From DASUPK01 sp963782345 (GTDB taxonomy: Bacteria; Actinomycetota; Thermoleophilia; Solirubrobacterales; 70-9), in NCBI GenBank assembly GCA_963782345.1, contig CAWAJF010000005.1:124001-188000 (forward strand): a stretch of 64,000 nt of DNA, given 5' to 3'. A model generated the notes under the pieces. It saw only the letters and a program-made list of their open reading frames with translations. It was not told where the DNA came from and ran no database searches. A program made the translations under genes and the position numbers. Shown one piece after another: positions 33,749-42,833 of this stretch. Position 1 is the first letter of the stretch, and each line of letters begins with the position of its first letter.

Positions 33749-34932
33749 AAACACGCGCATCTGAGCCCTGGCACGACCTACCACCCGAGCTGGCCAACGC
33801 GATCGAGCCCGAGCTGCCCGAGGCGACCGAGGAGATCCTGGCCACGATCGGCCGCGAGGTCCCCGAGTACGCCCGCCCGCTGGAGGGGGCGTTCGGCGTG
33901 GCGATCCGAACCGGCGTCAGCGAGGCGCTCCGCCAGTTCGTGGCGCTGATTCGCGACCCGGAGGCCGGCAGGGAACCGGGCCGGGACGTCTACGTCGGCC
34001 TGGGCCGCGCCGAGCTTCGAGAGGGACGTACCCTGGACGCACTCCAGTCCGCCTACCGGGTGGGGGCCCGGGTGGCGTGGCGGCGGGTATCGGCGGCCGC
34101 GCGGCGCAGCGGAGCCGATCCGGAGGAGCTCGGCCTGCTCGCCGAGGCGATCTTCGCCTACATCGACGAGCTCTCGGCGGACTCGGTCGAGGGCTACGCC
34201 CAGGCCCAGCGCGAGGAGGAGGGCGAGCGCCAGCACCGCCGCCGCGAGCTCCTCGCTCTGCTGCTGCACGACCCACCCGCCCCCGACGCCGAGATCCGCT
34301 CCGCGGCGCGGGCGGCGGAGTGGAGGCTGCCGCGGAGCGCGGCGCCGCTCGCCGTGGCGGAGGCGGACCTGGCGCGGGTCGGGCGGCGACTCTCGGCGGA
34401 TGCGCTGGTCGCCACCGTGCGGGGCACGGGCTGCGCCCTGGTCACCGGGGCGGCCGGCCCGACCCGCGCGGCGGAGCTGGAGCGGGCGACGCGGGGCGTC
34501 ACGGCGGCGCTCGGCCCCACCGTCCCGCGCGCCGAGCTCGCGGAGTCCTGGTCGATCGCCTCGGCCGCACTGCGCGCCATCGAGGCGGGGGCGATCGAGG
34601 CCGATGGGCTGCTCGATGCCGAAGAGCATCTGCCCGAGCTGGTGCTGCTCGAGTCGGGCGGACTCGCCGAGCGGCTGGCGCGGAGGCGCCTCGCCCCGCT
34701 CGATCAGCTCACCCCAGGGGGCAGGGCGCGGATGGAGGAGACCGCGCTCGCCTTCGTCCAGCACGGCGGCAACGCGGCCGCGATGGCACGCGCGCTCCAC
34801 CTGCATCCGCAGACGATCCGCTACCGCCTCGGGCGCCTGCGCGAGCTGTTCGGCGACGAGCTGGCCGATCCCGATGCCCGTTTCGAGCTCGAGCTGGCCC
34901 TCAGGTCTCGAGCTGCGGTAGCTCCAGGCTGA
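33742..34932 (+). CDS. PucR/CdaR-type helix-turn-helix transcriptional regulator
   Basis: 396 aa. An N-terminal sensory helical region (about 10-165, RsbR/GGDEF-like arrangement of PucR proteins), a middle domain, and the C-terminal PucR helix-turn-helix (about 345-385: FVQHGGNAAAMARALHLHPQTIRYRLGRLRELFG). The family activates or represses neighbouring catabolic or lipid genes. Divergent from the desaturase, which is its likely target. The last 32 bases overlap the end of the convergent sensor kinase gene. Confidence 0.88.
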   Translation: MTKTRASEPWHDLPPELANAIEPELPEATEEILATIGREVPEYARPLEGAFGVAIRTGVSEALRQFVALIRDPEAGREPGRDVYVGLGRAELREGRTLDALQSAYRVGARVAWRRVSAAARRSGADPEELGLLAEAIFAYIDELSADSVEGYAQAQREEEGERQHRRRELLALLLHDPPAPDAEIRSAARAAEWRLPRSAAPLAVAEADLARVGRRLSADALVATVRGTGCALVTGAAGPTRAAELERATRGVTAALGPTVPRAELAESWSIASAALRAIEAGAIEADGLLDAEEHLPELVLLESGGLAERLARRRLAPLDQLTPGGRARMEETALAFVQHGGNAAAMARALHLHPQTIRYRLGRLRELFGDELADPDARFELELALRSRAAVAPG

Positions 34933-36400
34933 CCACCGCGCCGCCATCTTCGGCGTTCGAGGCCCGAGCCGTGCCGTCGTGCTCCTCGGCGACCCGCTGC
35001 ACGATCGCCAGGCCTAGTCCCGAGCCGGGCTTGCCGCGGGCGTCGTCGGCTCGCCAGAAGCGGTCGAAGACCTTGTCGAGGTCCCCGGCGGGGAATCCCG
35101 GGCCGTGATCGCGGACAGTGACGCACCCATTCCTGACCGCCACCTCGATCTTCCCGTCGGCGGGGCTCCACTTGCAGGCGTTGTCGAGCATGTTCGAGAT
35201 CGCCCGGCCCAGGCGCTGCGCGTCCGCGTGAACCAGGGCGGGGTGGAGGTCCTGCTCGAAATGGAGCTCGCGCGCGCGGCGCTGGGCGCGCTCGATCGCG
35301 TCGCGAGTGAGCTCGTCGAGCGCGACGTCCTGCCGCGCAACCGCGTCCTGGCCCGGGGCTCGCGCCAGCTCGACCACGTCGCCCACGAGCTCGGTCATCT
35401 CCTCGAGCTCCTGGGTCAGATCCGCGACCAGACGCTTGCGCTCCGCGGGGTCGAGCTGCTCCGCCCGCCCGAGCGTCTCGATGTTGGTCCGGAGGGTTGC
35501 GAGCGGCGTGCGCAGCTCGTGTGAGGCGTCCGCGACGAGTCGGCGCTGGGCGGCCTCGGAGACCTCGAGCGCGGCCATCATCTCGTTGAAGCTGGCGGCG
35601 AGGCGCCCGAGCTCGTCGTCGCCGCGGACCTCGATCCGGTGCGTCAGATCGTGTGTGCGCGCCACCTCCTCGGCCGCATCGGAGACCTCACCCGCCGGCG
35701 CCAGGGCCGCGCGCGCCACAAACGGGCCGAGGCCCGCCGCCAGGGCGATTCCGCCGGCGCTGACTGCCGCGAGGATGATGATCAGCGTGTTGAGCGTGTG
35801 GTTCGTCTCCTCGAGGGAGCGCGCGACCTGGATGGCGCCCCCCATCGGAAGCGGCTGTGTGAGCACCCGCAGCGAGGTCCCGTGGACGTTGACGTCGTGG
35901 AGGCTGGGATCGCCACCCCTCGTGGCGAGCGTGCGGTCGGCGCTCGAGATGGGGATCTGGAGCCGGGAGCCGATGTCCGTCACCGCCGACCCGTTCGGAC
36001 CGATCAGCTGAGCCAGCGCCGCGGGCCCGCCTGGGCCGGGCGCCGGAACCGCCCTCTCGAGGAAGGCCCGGCCACCTCTCTCGGGCTGCCCGTTCGTGAC
36101 CTTCTTGCCCTTGGGCGGAGCCTTGATGCCGGGCGGCAGCGGGGGAGGCTTGCCGTTCGCCCGAGTGCTCTGGGTGCCCTGCCCCGTACCGACCGTCACG
36201 GGGCCCTGGATGCCACCGGCGATCGGCGGCGCCACCTGCTCGGTGCGTTGGTTCACGACCTGGGCCTGGTGGCGCAGGTCGTTGTCGATGTCGCCCCGCA
36301 GCCGGTCCCGGACCAACGTGTAGACGAGTGCCGAGGCGAGCAGCACGGCGAACGCCACGGCGAGCGCGGAGAGCAGGGCGAGCCGGCGCCGGAGGCTCAT
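34901..36400 (-). CDS. MprB-like sensor histidine kinase
   Basis: 499 aa. Two membrane helices (about 10-30 and 203-225) flank an exported sensor loop of about 170 residues with a Pro/Gly/Lys-rich stretch (60-130). HAMP (about 228-280), HisKA with His294 in SHELRTPL, and HATPase with NMLDNACKWS, DHGPGFP and GSGLGLAIV. Similar in layout to MprB/CseC envelope-stress kinases. Starts inside the regulator gene (ATGA overlap at 36397-36400). Confidence 0.9.
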   Translation of the reverse strand: MSLRRRLALLSALAVAFAVLLASALVYTLVRDRLRGDIDNDLRHQAQVVNQRTEQVAPPIAGGIQGPVTVGTGQGTQSTRANGKPPPLPPGIKAPPKGKKVTNGQPERGGRAFLERAVPAPGPGGPAALAQLIGPNGSAVTDIGSRLQIPISSADRTLATRGGDPSLHDVNVHGTSLRVLTQPLPMGGAIQVARSLEETNHTLNTLIIILAAVSAGGIALAAGLGPFVARAALAPAGEVSDAAEEVARTHDLTHRIEVRGDDELGRLAASFNEMMAALEVSEAAQRRLVADASHELRTPLATLRTNIETLGRAEQLDPAERKRLVADLTQELEEMTELVGDVVELARAPGQDAVARQDVALDELTRDAIERAQRRARELHFEQDLHPALVHADAQRLGRAISNMLDNACKWSPADGKIEVAVRNGCVTVRDHGPGFPAGDLDKVFDRFWRADDARGKPGSGLGLAIVQRVAEEHDGTARASNAEDGGAVVSLELPQLET

Positions 36401-37113
36401 TTTGTGCGAGGGCGTTTCGCAGGCGAAGCCGAGGAGCGACCCGTTTCACGAAGCGAGTATCCGACCCCGCGGACCGTCTGAATCAGCCGCGCCTCGCCGC
36501 CTTCCTCGGTCTTACGGCGCAGGTAGCCGACGTAGACCTCAAGCGAGTTCGACCGCGGCCCGAAGTCGTATCCCCACACCGCTTCGAAGAGCTGCGAGCG
36601 GCTGAGCACGAGGCGCGGGTTGCGCATCAGGTGCTCGAGCAGGGCGAACTCGGTCTTGGTCAGCTCGACCGGCCGCTCCCCGCGTTTCACCTCGCGGGTG
36701 CCCGGATTCAGTGTGAGGTCCGCATAGCTCAGCTCCTCGGATGGTTCCCCGTTCGTGCGCCGCAGCAGCGCCCGCAGGCGCGCGAGCAACTCCTCCAGCG
36801 CGAACGGCTTGACGACGTAGTCGTCGGCACCGGCGTCGAGGCCGTCGACCCGATCCTGTACCGCGTCGCGGGCGGTGAGCATCAGGATCGGGGTGCGGTC
36901 GCCGCGCGACCGCAGCTCGCGGCACACCTCGAGCCCGTCGCGCTTCGGCATCAGGACGTCGAGGACGATCGCGTCCAGGGGAGCTCCGGAGCTCACGGAG
37001 CCGAGAGCCTCCTCGCCGTCGGCGGCGAGGTCGACCTCGTAGCCCTCGAGCTTCAGCGCGCGCTCGAGGGCGCGGCGGAGCTGGGGCTCGTCATCTACGA
37101 CCAGTACACGCAC
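36397..37113 (-). CDS. MprA-like OmpR-family response regulator
   Basis: 238 aa from GTG 37113. Receiver domain with Asp52 in IVLDVLMPKRDG and Lys in YVVKPF; winged-helix domain about 130-225 (TKTEFALLEHLMRNP, VRGVGYSLRE). Upstream of its start lies TGTTAAGA-GAT-GCCTGAGA (37134-37152), a degenerate version of the repeat before the secreted protein gene at 32165, consistent with autoregulation. Partner of the kinase encoded just downstream. Role in envelope stress is inferred from family. Confidence 0.92.
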   Translation of the reverse strand: MRVLVVDDEPQLRRALERALKLEGYEVDLAADGEEALGSVSSGAPLDAIVLDVLMPKRDGLEVCRELRSRGDRTPILMLTARDAVQDRVDGLDAGADDYVVKPFALEELLARLRALLRRTNGEPSEELSYADLTLNPGTREVKRGERPVELTKTEFALLEHLMRNPRLVLSRSQLFEAVWGYDFGPRSNSLEVYVGYLRRKTEEGGEARLIQTVRGVGYSLRETGRSSASPAKRPRTK

Positions 37114-37133
37114 GTGTTCATGCTGCCGAGATT

Positions 37134-37152
37134 TGTTAAGAGATGCCTGAGA
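37134..37152 (-). promoter_or_regulatory. Degenerate octamer direct repeat upstream of the response-regulator gene
   Basis: Plus strand TGTTAAGA (37134-37141), GAT, GCCTGAGA (37145-37152). The second octamer is identical to both octamers at 32736-32754 and the 3-base spacing is the same; the first keeps four of eight positions. It lies about 20 bases before GTG 37113. Confidence 0.5.
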
Positions 37153-37206
37153 GGGCTTCGCCTAGAACGGGTTGCTCCTCGGCTCCGCCTCCGAGCACCC
37201 TCGCAT

Positions 37207-37866
37207 CTACCGCGTACAGGCCTGGATCTTGGACACGTCCGTACCGGCCTTCTGGATGCAGTCGGAGATCTGCTGGGGTGTCTTGCCGTTGGGAGCCGTG
37301 ACGGTCGTTCCGCCGCCGGCGATGTCGCCGACCGGGGAGGTCACGTTGGACCCGTCCGGCTCGGCGTTGTAGACGAGGCCGGTGCGGCCGCCGCCGGCGG
37401 CGTTGATCGTCCACTTGAGCCGGCCGTCGATTGAGCTCTTCTCAAGCGTCATCACGGTCACCTCGAGGTCGCTGACACCGGCCTTCTCCTTCACTCCGGA
37501 GACGATCTTGTCGATCGCCCCGGGATCGATCTCCGAGAAGGGGAAGTCCTGCCCCTCCAGCGAGCCCGGGCCGATGATGTCCACCTGCTCGTCATGGAGG
37601 TCGCCGCCCGTGTACACGAAGCCGGTTGCCTGCTCGCCGCTGCGGAGCTTGAAGTCGGCGCCGCCCCCGGTGATCTGCACCTGCAGGACCTGGGCGTTCT
37701 CGCCCGCCTTCTCCTTGACTGCGTCGGAGGCCTGCTGGAACCCCGCGGTTGTGAAGAGCTCGCTGTTGCCGTTGGTGGAGGCACCGCCGCTGCCGCCGCC
37801 GCACGCCGCCAGCAGGAGCGCACCCAGGGCAGCACAGATGATCAATCCCCACTTCAACGGGTTCAA
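37207..37866 (-). CDS. Lipoprotein of unknown function (LppX/LprG-like size)
   Basis: 219 aa from TTG 37866, which overlaps the previous gene's stop (TTGA). The signal peptide ends in the lipobox LLAAC, followed by Gly/Ser. The mature domain has amphipathic strands (AQVLQVQITGGGADFKLRSG, DLEVTVMTLEKSSIDGRLKWTINAAGG) that recall LppX_LprAFG-type lipid-carrier lipoproteins, but only in overall pattern. A Cys pair near the C-terminus (ISDCIQKAG, IQACTR) may form a disulfide. Translationally coupled to the six-cysteine lipoprotein. Confidence 0.75.
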   Translation of the reverse strand: MNPLKWGLIICAALGALLLAACGGGSGGASTNGNSELFTTAGFQQASDAVKEKAGENAQVLQVQITGGGADFKLRSGEQATGFVYTGGDLHDEQVDIIGPGSLEGQDFPFSEIDPGAIDKIVSGVKEKAGVSDLEVTVMTLEKSSIDGRLKWTINAAGGGRTGLVYNAEPDGSNVTSPVGDIAGGGTTVTAPNGKTPQQISDCIQKAGTDVSKIQACTR

Positions 37867-38390
37867 AAGATCCGGTACCTCTCGCGCGAGAGCAGGAAGC
37901 CGTGGCCGGTGGCCGTGTTCCGGCACCTCATGCCGGTCGTCCTGCTGATGCAGAGGATCGTCCCGCGCTGCGCCGAGGCGCGGTAGGGAAGAATCACTGG
38001 GCCGCCCAGACTCGTGTCGCCCGCGCAGACGAACTCCGCGCCGTTCGGGCCCACCGCGATGCCCTGCCCGTAATCCAGGCCGACCTTGATGCACGACCTC
38101 GGCTCGGGCGGCGGGCTCCAGGAGCGCTGCCGGATGTCGCAGCGGGCGTCGTGAGCGCTGATGAAGCAGCCGATGTTGTGGGAGGGGGTCTCGAAGTAGT
38201 GCGGCCCGTGGTTGTCGGCGGGGACGCGGACGGGGCGCTGAGCGCCGGCGGCCGGCGCGGTCGTCGCGGTGCCCGTTGTCGCGGTCACGGAGGCTTCCTT
38301 GCTCTGGGTTCCGGTCGTGCTGTCGCTCCCGCCGCCGCAGCCGGCGAGCAGCAGCGCGAGCAGGACGAAGCCGGGGACGAGCCGAGACAC
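37863..38390 (-). CDS. Six-cysteine lipoprotein, paralogue of the secreted protein at 8297-8767
   Basis: 175 aa. Signal peptide with lipobox LLLAGC, a Thr/Ala/Ser-rich linker (25-55) and a domain with NIGC, RCDI, RSC, VCAGD, ILC and GMRC, ending HGFLLS. Cysteine spacing, the SWxPPPEP segment and the C-terminal motif match the protein at 8297. One is free and the other lipid-anchored, so two localisations of the same domain exist in this genome. Function unknown. Its stop overlaps the downstream lipoprotein start. Confidence 0.78.
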   Translation of the reverse strand: MSRLVPGFVLLALLLAGCGGGSDSTTGTQSKEASVTATTGTATTAPAAGAQRPVRVPADNHGPHYFETPSHNIGCFISAHDARCDIRQRSWSPPPEPRSCIKVGLDYGQGIAVGPNGAEFVCAGDTSLGGPVILPYRASAQRGTILCISRTTGMRCRNTATGHGFLLSRERYRIF

Positions 38391-38448
38391 GTGAGCGACC
38401 CTACATCAGCCGAGAGGACGCACCCAGGGCTACGTCATCGCGGGATTC

Positions 38449-40683
38449 TCACCCCGGTCGTCGGGGCCCTCCGGGCGGAACCGCGAGCAGGACGCGGAGG
38501 AGCGAGCGACGACCGGCGGCCCTGAAGAGCGCGCGGCGCAGCGCGCGCCGCTCGTGGACGCCGGGCGGGGCGGCGCCCGAGCGGCGGTAGCGTCCGGCGC
38601 GGAGGCGAGCGGCGTAGTCGGCGGCGCCGGTCCCAGCGAATCCCCGGAGCAGGCTCTCGGCCTGGAGCAGCGTGGCACCGGGAGGGAGCGGGGCACCGAT
38701 CCTCTTCAGGGCGCGATCGAGCTCGCCGAGCTCCGCGCGGGACAGCTCCTCCGGGTCCATCAGGCTCCTGCGCCGTCGCCGGAAGGCGTACGCGGCCAGC
38801 GCGGCCAGCGCGGCGGCGCCGGCGGCGGCGGCCAGCACCGTGGCGGCCGTGGGCCGGAAGTCGCCTCGGCGGTCGCCTGGCAATCCGCCACTGGCCGGCT
38901 GGTGGGGGCGCGGGTTGGCGGTGCGTTGATCGGGGATCGCCGGAGCGCCGTTGCCGCCGCCGTTCGAGCGCTCGGGCTTGGTCACGCCGACCGCTTTGTC
39001 GTCGAGCTGGGTGGAGGCGGGGGCCGCGGCCGGGGTGGGCTCGAAGGTCACCCAGCCGATCCGGGGGAAGAAGACCTCGACCCAGTCGTGGGCATCGGTG
39101 TCGTCGACCAGGAAGTCGTTTCGCTTCGGGTCGCGGCCGCCGGGGGCGAAACCGGTCGACACCCGGCTCGGGATACCCAGCATCCGCAGCATCAAGGCCA
39201 TAGTTCCCGAGAACTGCTGGCAGTACCCGGCCCGGTCCTGCGAGAGGAAGGCGGCCAGCGGATAGGCGTGGCTGGGCACGTTCTGGCGGTAGTCGTAGTG
39301 GCCGCGGAGGTACAGCTCGATCCGCCGCGCTGCGTCATATGGGGTATGTGCGCCCGCCGTGAGCCGGCGTGCCAGCGCGTACATCTCCAGATATGGGCTG
39401 TCGCTCAGCTGGACCACGATCGGAGCGGGGCCCGAGCGGCTCCAGAACGGAGGCTCGATACCCGGGCGGCTTGGCAGGCCGAAGGAGACGTAGCGTCGTG
39501 CCGTCGCCGGGAACGCGGTGCCCGCCTCCCGCATCTCGGCGGCGCTCGGCTTCGGGTCATAGATGGTCGCGGTGTACTGATTGCCTGGGCGGAGCTCTCT
39601 GGTCATCGACCAGACCCCATCCGGGGCGGGCCGGGCCTCGGCACGCCGCAGGGAGAGGATGGTCCCCGCTCCGATGGCGAGGTCGCTGCTCAGGCCGCGG
39701 TCGCTCAGGTTGATCCGATCCACCCAGCTCGGGTTGCGCCGGCGGTCTGCGAGCTTCGGATGGAGCGTGAGCGGCTCACCGAGCGCGGGCTCGGCGGAGG
39801 GCGCCGAGGAGCGGACCCAGCGGGTCCCGTCGAATGTGTCGAGGTTGCTCGCCTTCCAGTAGTGGGTCTGCTCGCTCGCGACCTCGAGGAGCAGCGTTCC
39901 CTTCTGCGGCCAGTGGAGGGGGCCGTATGTCTGGTGGTCCCAGCGGAAGCCCTGGCTGTTGGCGCTCAGCAGCCCCCAGTGGCGGTAGTCGATCAGCCCG
40001 CGGCCGGTGTCCAGCGCCGCGGCGGCCGGCAGGGCGATCACCGCCGCGCCGGCGACGGCGATGAGCGCCGCGGTGCGGCGCCTCGCGGAGACTCCCGGAA
40101 GCCAGAGCCAGGCGCAGACCAGCACGAGGAGCAGGGCGCCGCCGGCCAGCTGGCGGGATGGCACTGCCCAAGCGACCGCGACCAGGTAGAGGCCGACGAG
40201 CAGGACCAGCGCGCTGATTCGCCCGGCGACCCGGCGGCGAGTCGGCCAGAAGGCGACGAACGCGGCGAGCCCCACAAGCAACGGCGCCGCAAGGAGGATC
40301 ACGAGCCGGGTCCAGGCGTCCGCGCCGGAGTAGGGGATCGGCAGGTCGCCGACCCCGTTCAGGCTGCGTCGGAGGTTGTCCGCGAGCTCGCCCCAGTGAG
40401 CGGGAAGCAGCAGACGGGCGGGGAGCCCGACGATCACCATCCCGACGCAGAGGGCGGCCACGGTGGCCGCCGCGGCCAGGGGCCAGCGGACCCCTCGCGG
40501 CTCCAGGCGGGCGATCGCCGCCAGGACCGCGCCCGCGCCGGTGGCGAGCAGGACCGCAAGGATCACTCGGCCGGCCGGCGGATGAGAGACGAGCGTGGCC
40601 CATTGGACCGCGGCGAGCGATGCGAGGGCGGCGAAGCAGGCGAGCTCGACTCGCTGCGAGCGGTCTCCCGCCAGGGCGCTCAT
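38449..40683 (-). CDS. TgpA-like transmembrane transglutaminase
   Basis: 744 aa. About seven membrane helices (1-225), an exported transglutaminase-like domain with DRAGYCQQFSGTMALMLRMLGIPSRV (Cys about 487), DAHDWVEVFFP (His/Asp) and FEPTP, a Pro/Asn/Gly-rich linker, one further helix (about 630-650) and a cytosolic DUF4129-like tail. The DUF58 gene overlaps its start by 4 bases. This trio with MoxR is common in bacteria and thought to act at the cell envelope; the substrate is unknown. Confidence 0.9.
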   Translation of the reverse strand: MSALAGDRSQRVELACFAALASLAAVQWATLVSHPPAGRVILAVLLATGAGAVLAAIARLEPRGVRWPLAAAATVAALCVGMVIVGLPARLLLPAHWGELADNLRRSLNGVGDLPIPYSGADAWTRLVILLAAPLLVGLAAFVAFWPTRRRVAGRISALVLLVGLYLVAVAWAVPSRQLAGGALLLVLVCAWLWLPGVSARRRTAALIAVAGAAVIALPAAAALDTGRGLIDYRHWGLLSANSQGFRWDHQTYGPLHWPQKGTLLLEVASEQTHYWKASNLDTFDGTRWVRSSAPSAEPALGEPLTLHPKLADRRRNPSWVDRINLSDRGLSSDLAIGAGTILSLRRAEARPAPDGVWSMTRELRPGNQYTATIYDPKPSAAEMREAGTAFPATARRYVSFGLPSRPGIEPPFWSRSGPAPIVVQLSDSPYLEMYALARRLTAGAHTPYDAARRIELYLRGHYDYRQNVPSHAYPLAAFLSQDRAGYCQQFSGTMALMLRMLGIPSRVSTGFAPGGRDPKRNDFLVDDTDAHDWVEVFFPRIGWVTFEPTPAAAPASTQLDDKAVGVTKPERSNGGGNGAPAIPDQRTANPRPHQPASGGLPGDRRGDFRPTAATVLAAAAGAAALAALAAYAFRRRRRSLMDPEELSRAELGELDRALKRIGAPLPPGATLLQAESLLRGFAGTGAADYAARLRAGRYRRSGAAPPGVHERRALRRALFRAAGRRSLLRVLLAVPPGGPRRPG

Positions 40684-41810
40684 GCAACCGCCCTGCGACG
40701 GGGAGCGGTGCGCCCGGCCGGCCCGGCCAGCGGATAGGCGAAGCAGCCTGAGACCCGGAAGAGGGCGGCGCGGCGGGGGCCGCTCGGAGTGATCAGGAAG
40801 CTTCCCGGGCGCAGCCTGCGCAGGGAGGCTCGAACAGACCGGCCGGCGGTGACCCAGAGCACGACCGCCCCCGACCGGCCCTGCGGCAGCGACGGCCCGA
40901 CGTGCGGGTCTGAGACGGCGATCCGCACGTGCGCCTCGGGCCAGCCCCTGAGCGAGAGATCGACGGGGAGCGGCCGCCGCTCCCCCGGCACGAGCAGCTC
41001 ACAGCCGCCGGAGCGGGCGAGCTCGACGCAGAGCGAGGCGGCCGCGCGCATCGCCCGTTGTCGCTGCGTCGCGGTCCCGCCACGAGGATCGAAGACGACG
41101 AGTGGGCGCGGCTCCCCGCCGGCGATCAGCCGCCGTTCGATCATCTCGCCGCTGCGCGCCACGGCGGGCCAGTGGATTCGCGACGCCGGACTGCCCTCAC
41201 GGTAGGGACGCAGGCCGTCGACCTCGAACTGCGCCAGACCCCCGCGCCGTGAGGTGGCATCGCTCGCGGCTCCTGAGCCGGCGGTTCGACGTCCGCGCCG
41301 CTCGGCTCCGGGATCCGACCAGCGCACCGGATCGATCCGGGGCAGGATGACCAGCTCGCCGGCATGCCCCGAATCGAGCTCACGCTTCCAGAGGCCCAGC
41401 GGATCGCGGACGACCAGGCGCGCGGGAGCCAGCCGGCGCCGCCCCGGACTCTCCACCCAGACGTCGCGCTCGAGGCGCCGCGACCAGCGCGGGCCAACCT
41501 GGACGCTGCGGTCGAGCAGCGGATCGATCAGCTCGCCGCCGGGTGGCGGCAGCAGCGTGCGCCGGAGCACGATCCGCAGCGGATACGGCTCGCTCTCCTC
41601 GAGCCGGCCGGGCCCCGGATCGCGCTCCAGCCGACCGCCAATCGTCGCCAGCTCGACCCAGGCCATCGCGCCGGCGGCGAGGAGGAGGAGCGCAAGCCCG
41701 CAGACCAGGGCGGCGAGGAGGCCGAAGCCAAGGCCGGTGAGGGTGAGGGACGCCCCGAGCGCGGCGGTGACGGGCGCTCTGGGCGTACCGGACTCCCTCG
41801 CTGCGGTCAT
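40680..41810 (-). CDS. DUF58 domain protein
   Basis: 376 aa from ATG 41810, placed 1 base after the MoxR stop. Two N-terminal membrane helices (about 15-55) and then the DUF58 core (RRGGLAQFEVDGLRPYREGSPASRIHWPAVARSGEMIERRL) followed by a von Willebrand A-like fold region (PLVVFDPRGG). Genes of this type follow moxR genes and precede transglutaminase genes, as here. The vWA-like part probably docks the MoxR ATPase. No enzymatic motif. Confidence 0.88.
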   Translation of the reverse strand: MTAARESGTPRAPVTAALGASLTLTGLGFGLLAALVCGLALLLLAAGAMAWVELATIGGRLERDPGPGRLEESEPYPLRIVLRRTLLPPPGGELIDPLLDRSVQVGPRWSRRLERDVWVESPGRRRLAPARLVVRDPLGLWKRELDSGHAGELVILPRIDPVRWSDPGAERRGRRTAGSGAASDATSRRGGLAQFEVDGLRPYREGSPASRIHWPAVARSGEMIERRLIAGGEPRPLVVFDPRGGTATQRQRAMRAAASLCVELARSGGCELLVPGERRPLPVDLSLRGWPEAHVRIAVSDPHVGPSLPQGRSGAVVLWVTAGRSVRASLRRLRPGSFLITPSGPRRAALFRVSGCFAYPLAGPAGRTAPRRRAVA

Positions 41811-41811
41811 C

Positions 41812-42762
41812 TCACAGGGCCGGGATCCTGTCGATTGCCTCGCGGACCACCGCCTCCCGCTGATCGCCATCGACCTCGTAGGAGAGAAGCAGCCGGTGCG
41901 AGAGGACGGATGGAGCGAGCGTCTGCACGTCGTCGGGCAGGACGTGGTCCCGGCCCTCGAGCGCGGCCAGCGCCTTCGCGGCCCGGAACAGCATCAGCCC
42001 GGCGCGCGGACTCGCTCCCAGCTCCACGCGGTCGTCCTCCCGCGTGGCCTCGCAGATCGCGACCACGTAGCGGCGCAGCGGCTCGGTCCCCTCGATGTCG
42101 GCCAGGGCCGCCTGGGCGGCGCGCACCGACGTCACGTCGGCGACGGAGCTGAGCCCGTCCACCGGGTCGCGATCGGCGTGCTCGGCGAGCATCGCCGCCT
42201 CGGCGTCGGCCGCCGGATAGCCGAGGCTGACCCGAACCATGAAACGGTCGAGCTCCGCCTCGGGCAGCGGATAGGTGCCCTCGTACTCGGAGGGGTTCTG
42301 CGTCGCCAGAACCACGAACGGCCGGGCCAGCTCGTGCTTGGTCCCGTCGATCGTGATCTGTCGCTCCTGCATGCACTCGAGCAGCCCCGACTGGGTCTTC
42401 GGCGAGGCCCTGTTGATCTCGTCCACCAGGACGACGTTGGCGAACACCGGCCCGGGATGGAACTCGAAGCCGGCGGTCCGCTGGTTGAAGAAGTTGGTGC
42501 CGACCAGGTCGGCCGGAAGCAGGTCCGAGGTGCACTGCACTCGGGCGTACTCGGCTTCGAGCGAGCGGGCCAGTGCCCGGGCCAAAGCGGTCTTGCCCAC
42601 TCCCGGGGCATCCTCGATCAGGACGTGCCCATCGGCGAGCAGGGCCACGATCAGGTCCCGCACGACGCGATCGGGGGCCTTGACGGCGTGCGAGATGTTC
42701 TCCGCCAGCCGTGAGCCGATCGCCGCCACCTCGGTCGGACTCAGCCTCGGCGCAGTGGCCAT
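41812..42762 (-). CDS. MoxR-family AAA+ ATPase
   Basis: 316 aa. Walker A APGVGKT (52-58), Walker B VVLVDEINR, sensor 1 ATQNP, and the arginine-containing LDRFMVRVSLGYP segment. MoxR proteins act as chaperones with DUF58/vWA partners in assembly or activation of membrane or exported enzymes. First gene of the three-gene operon with DUF58 and TgpA. Starts with ATG at 42762. Confidence 0.94.
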   Translation of the reverse strand: MATAPRLSPTEVAAIGSRLAENISHAVKAPDRVVRDLIVALLADGHVLIEDAPGVGKTALARALARSLEAEYARVQCTSDLLPADLVGTNFFNQRTAGFEFHPGPVFANVVLVDEINRASPKTQSGLLECMQERQITIDGTKHELARPFVVLATQNPSEYEGTYPLPEAELDRFMVRVSLGYPAADAEAAMLAEHADRDPVDGLSSVADVTSVRAAQAALADIEGTEPLRRYVVAICEATREDDRVELGASPRAGLMLFRAAKALAALEGRDHVLPDDVQTLAPSVLSHRLLLSYEVDGDQREAVVREAIDRIPAL

Positions 42763-42833
42763 CGCTTCATGGTACGCCCGGGTTCAACGCCCGGATTGGC
42801 CTGGGAGGCGGGACGCCGAAGATGGCGGCGGGG

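Noticed and set aside
42778..42794. T-arm-like hairpin CCGGG-TTCAACG-CCCGG, as in a tRNA 3' half
   Set aside because: 5-bp stem and 7-base loop resemble a T-arm, but no anticodon arm, D-arm or acceptor pairing can be found in either direction within 80 bases, so it is not a tRNA. A degraded att site is possible but unsupported.
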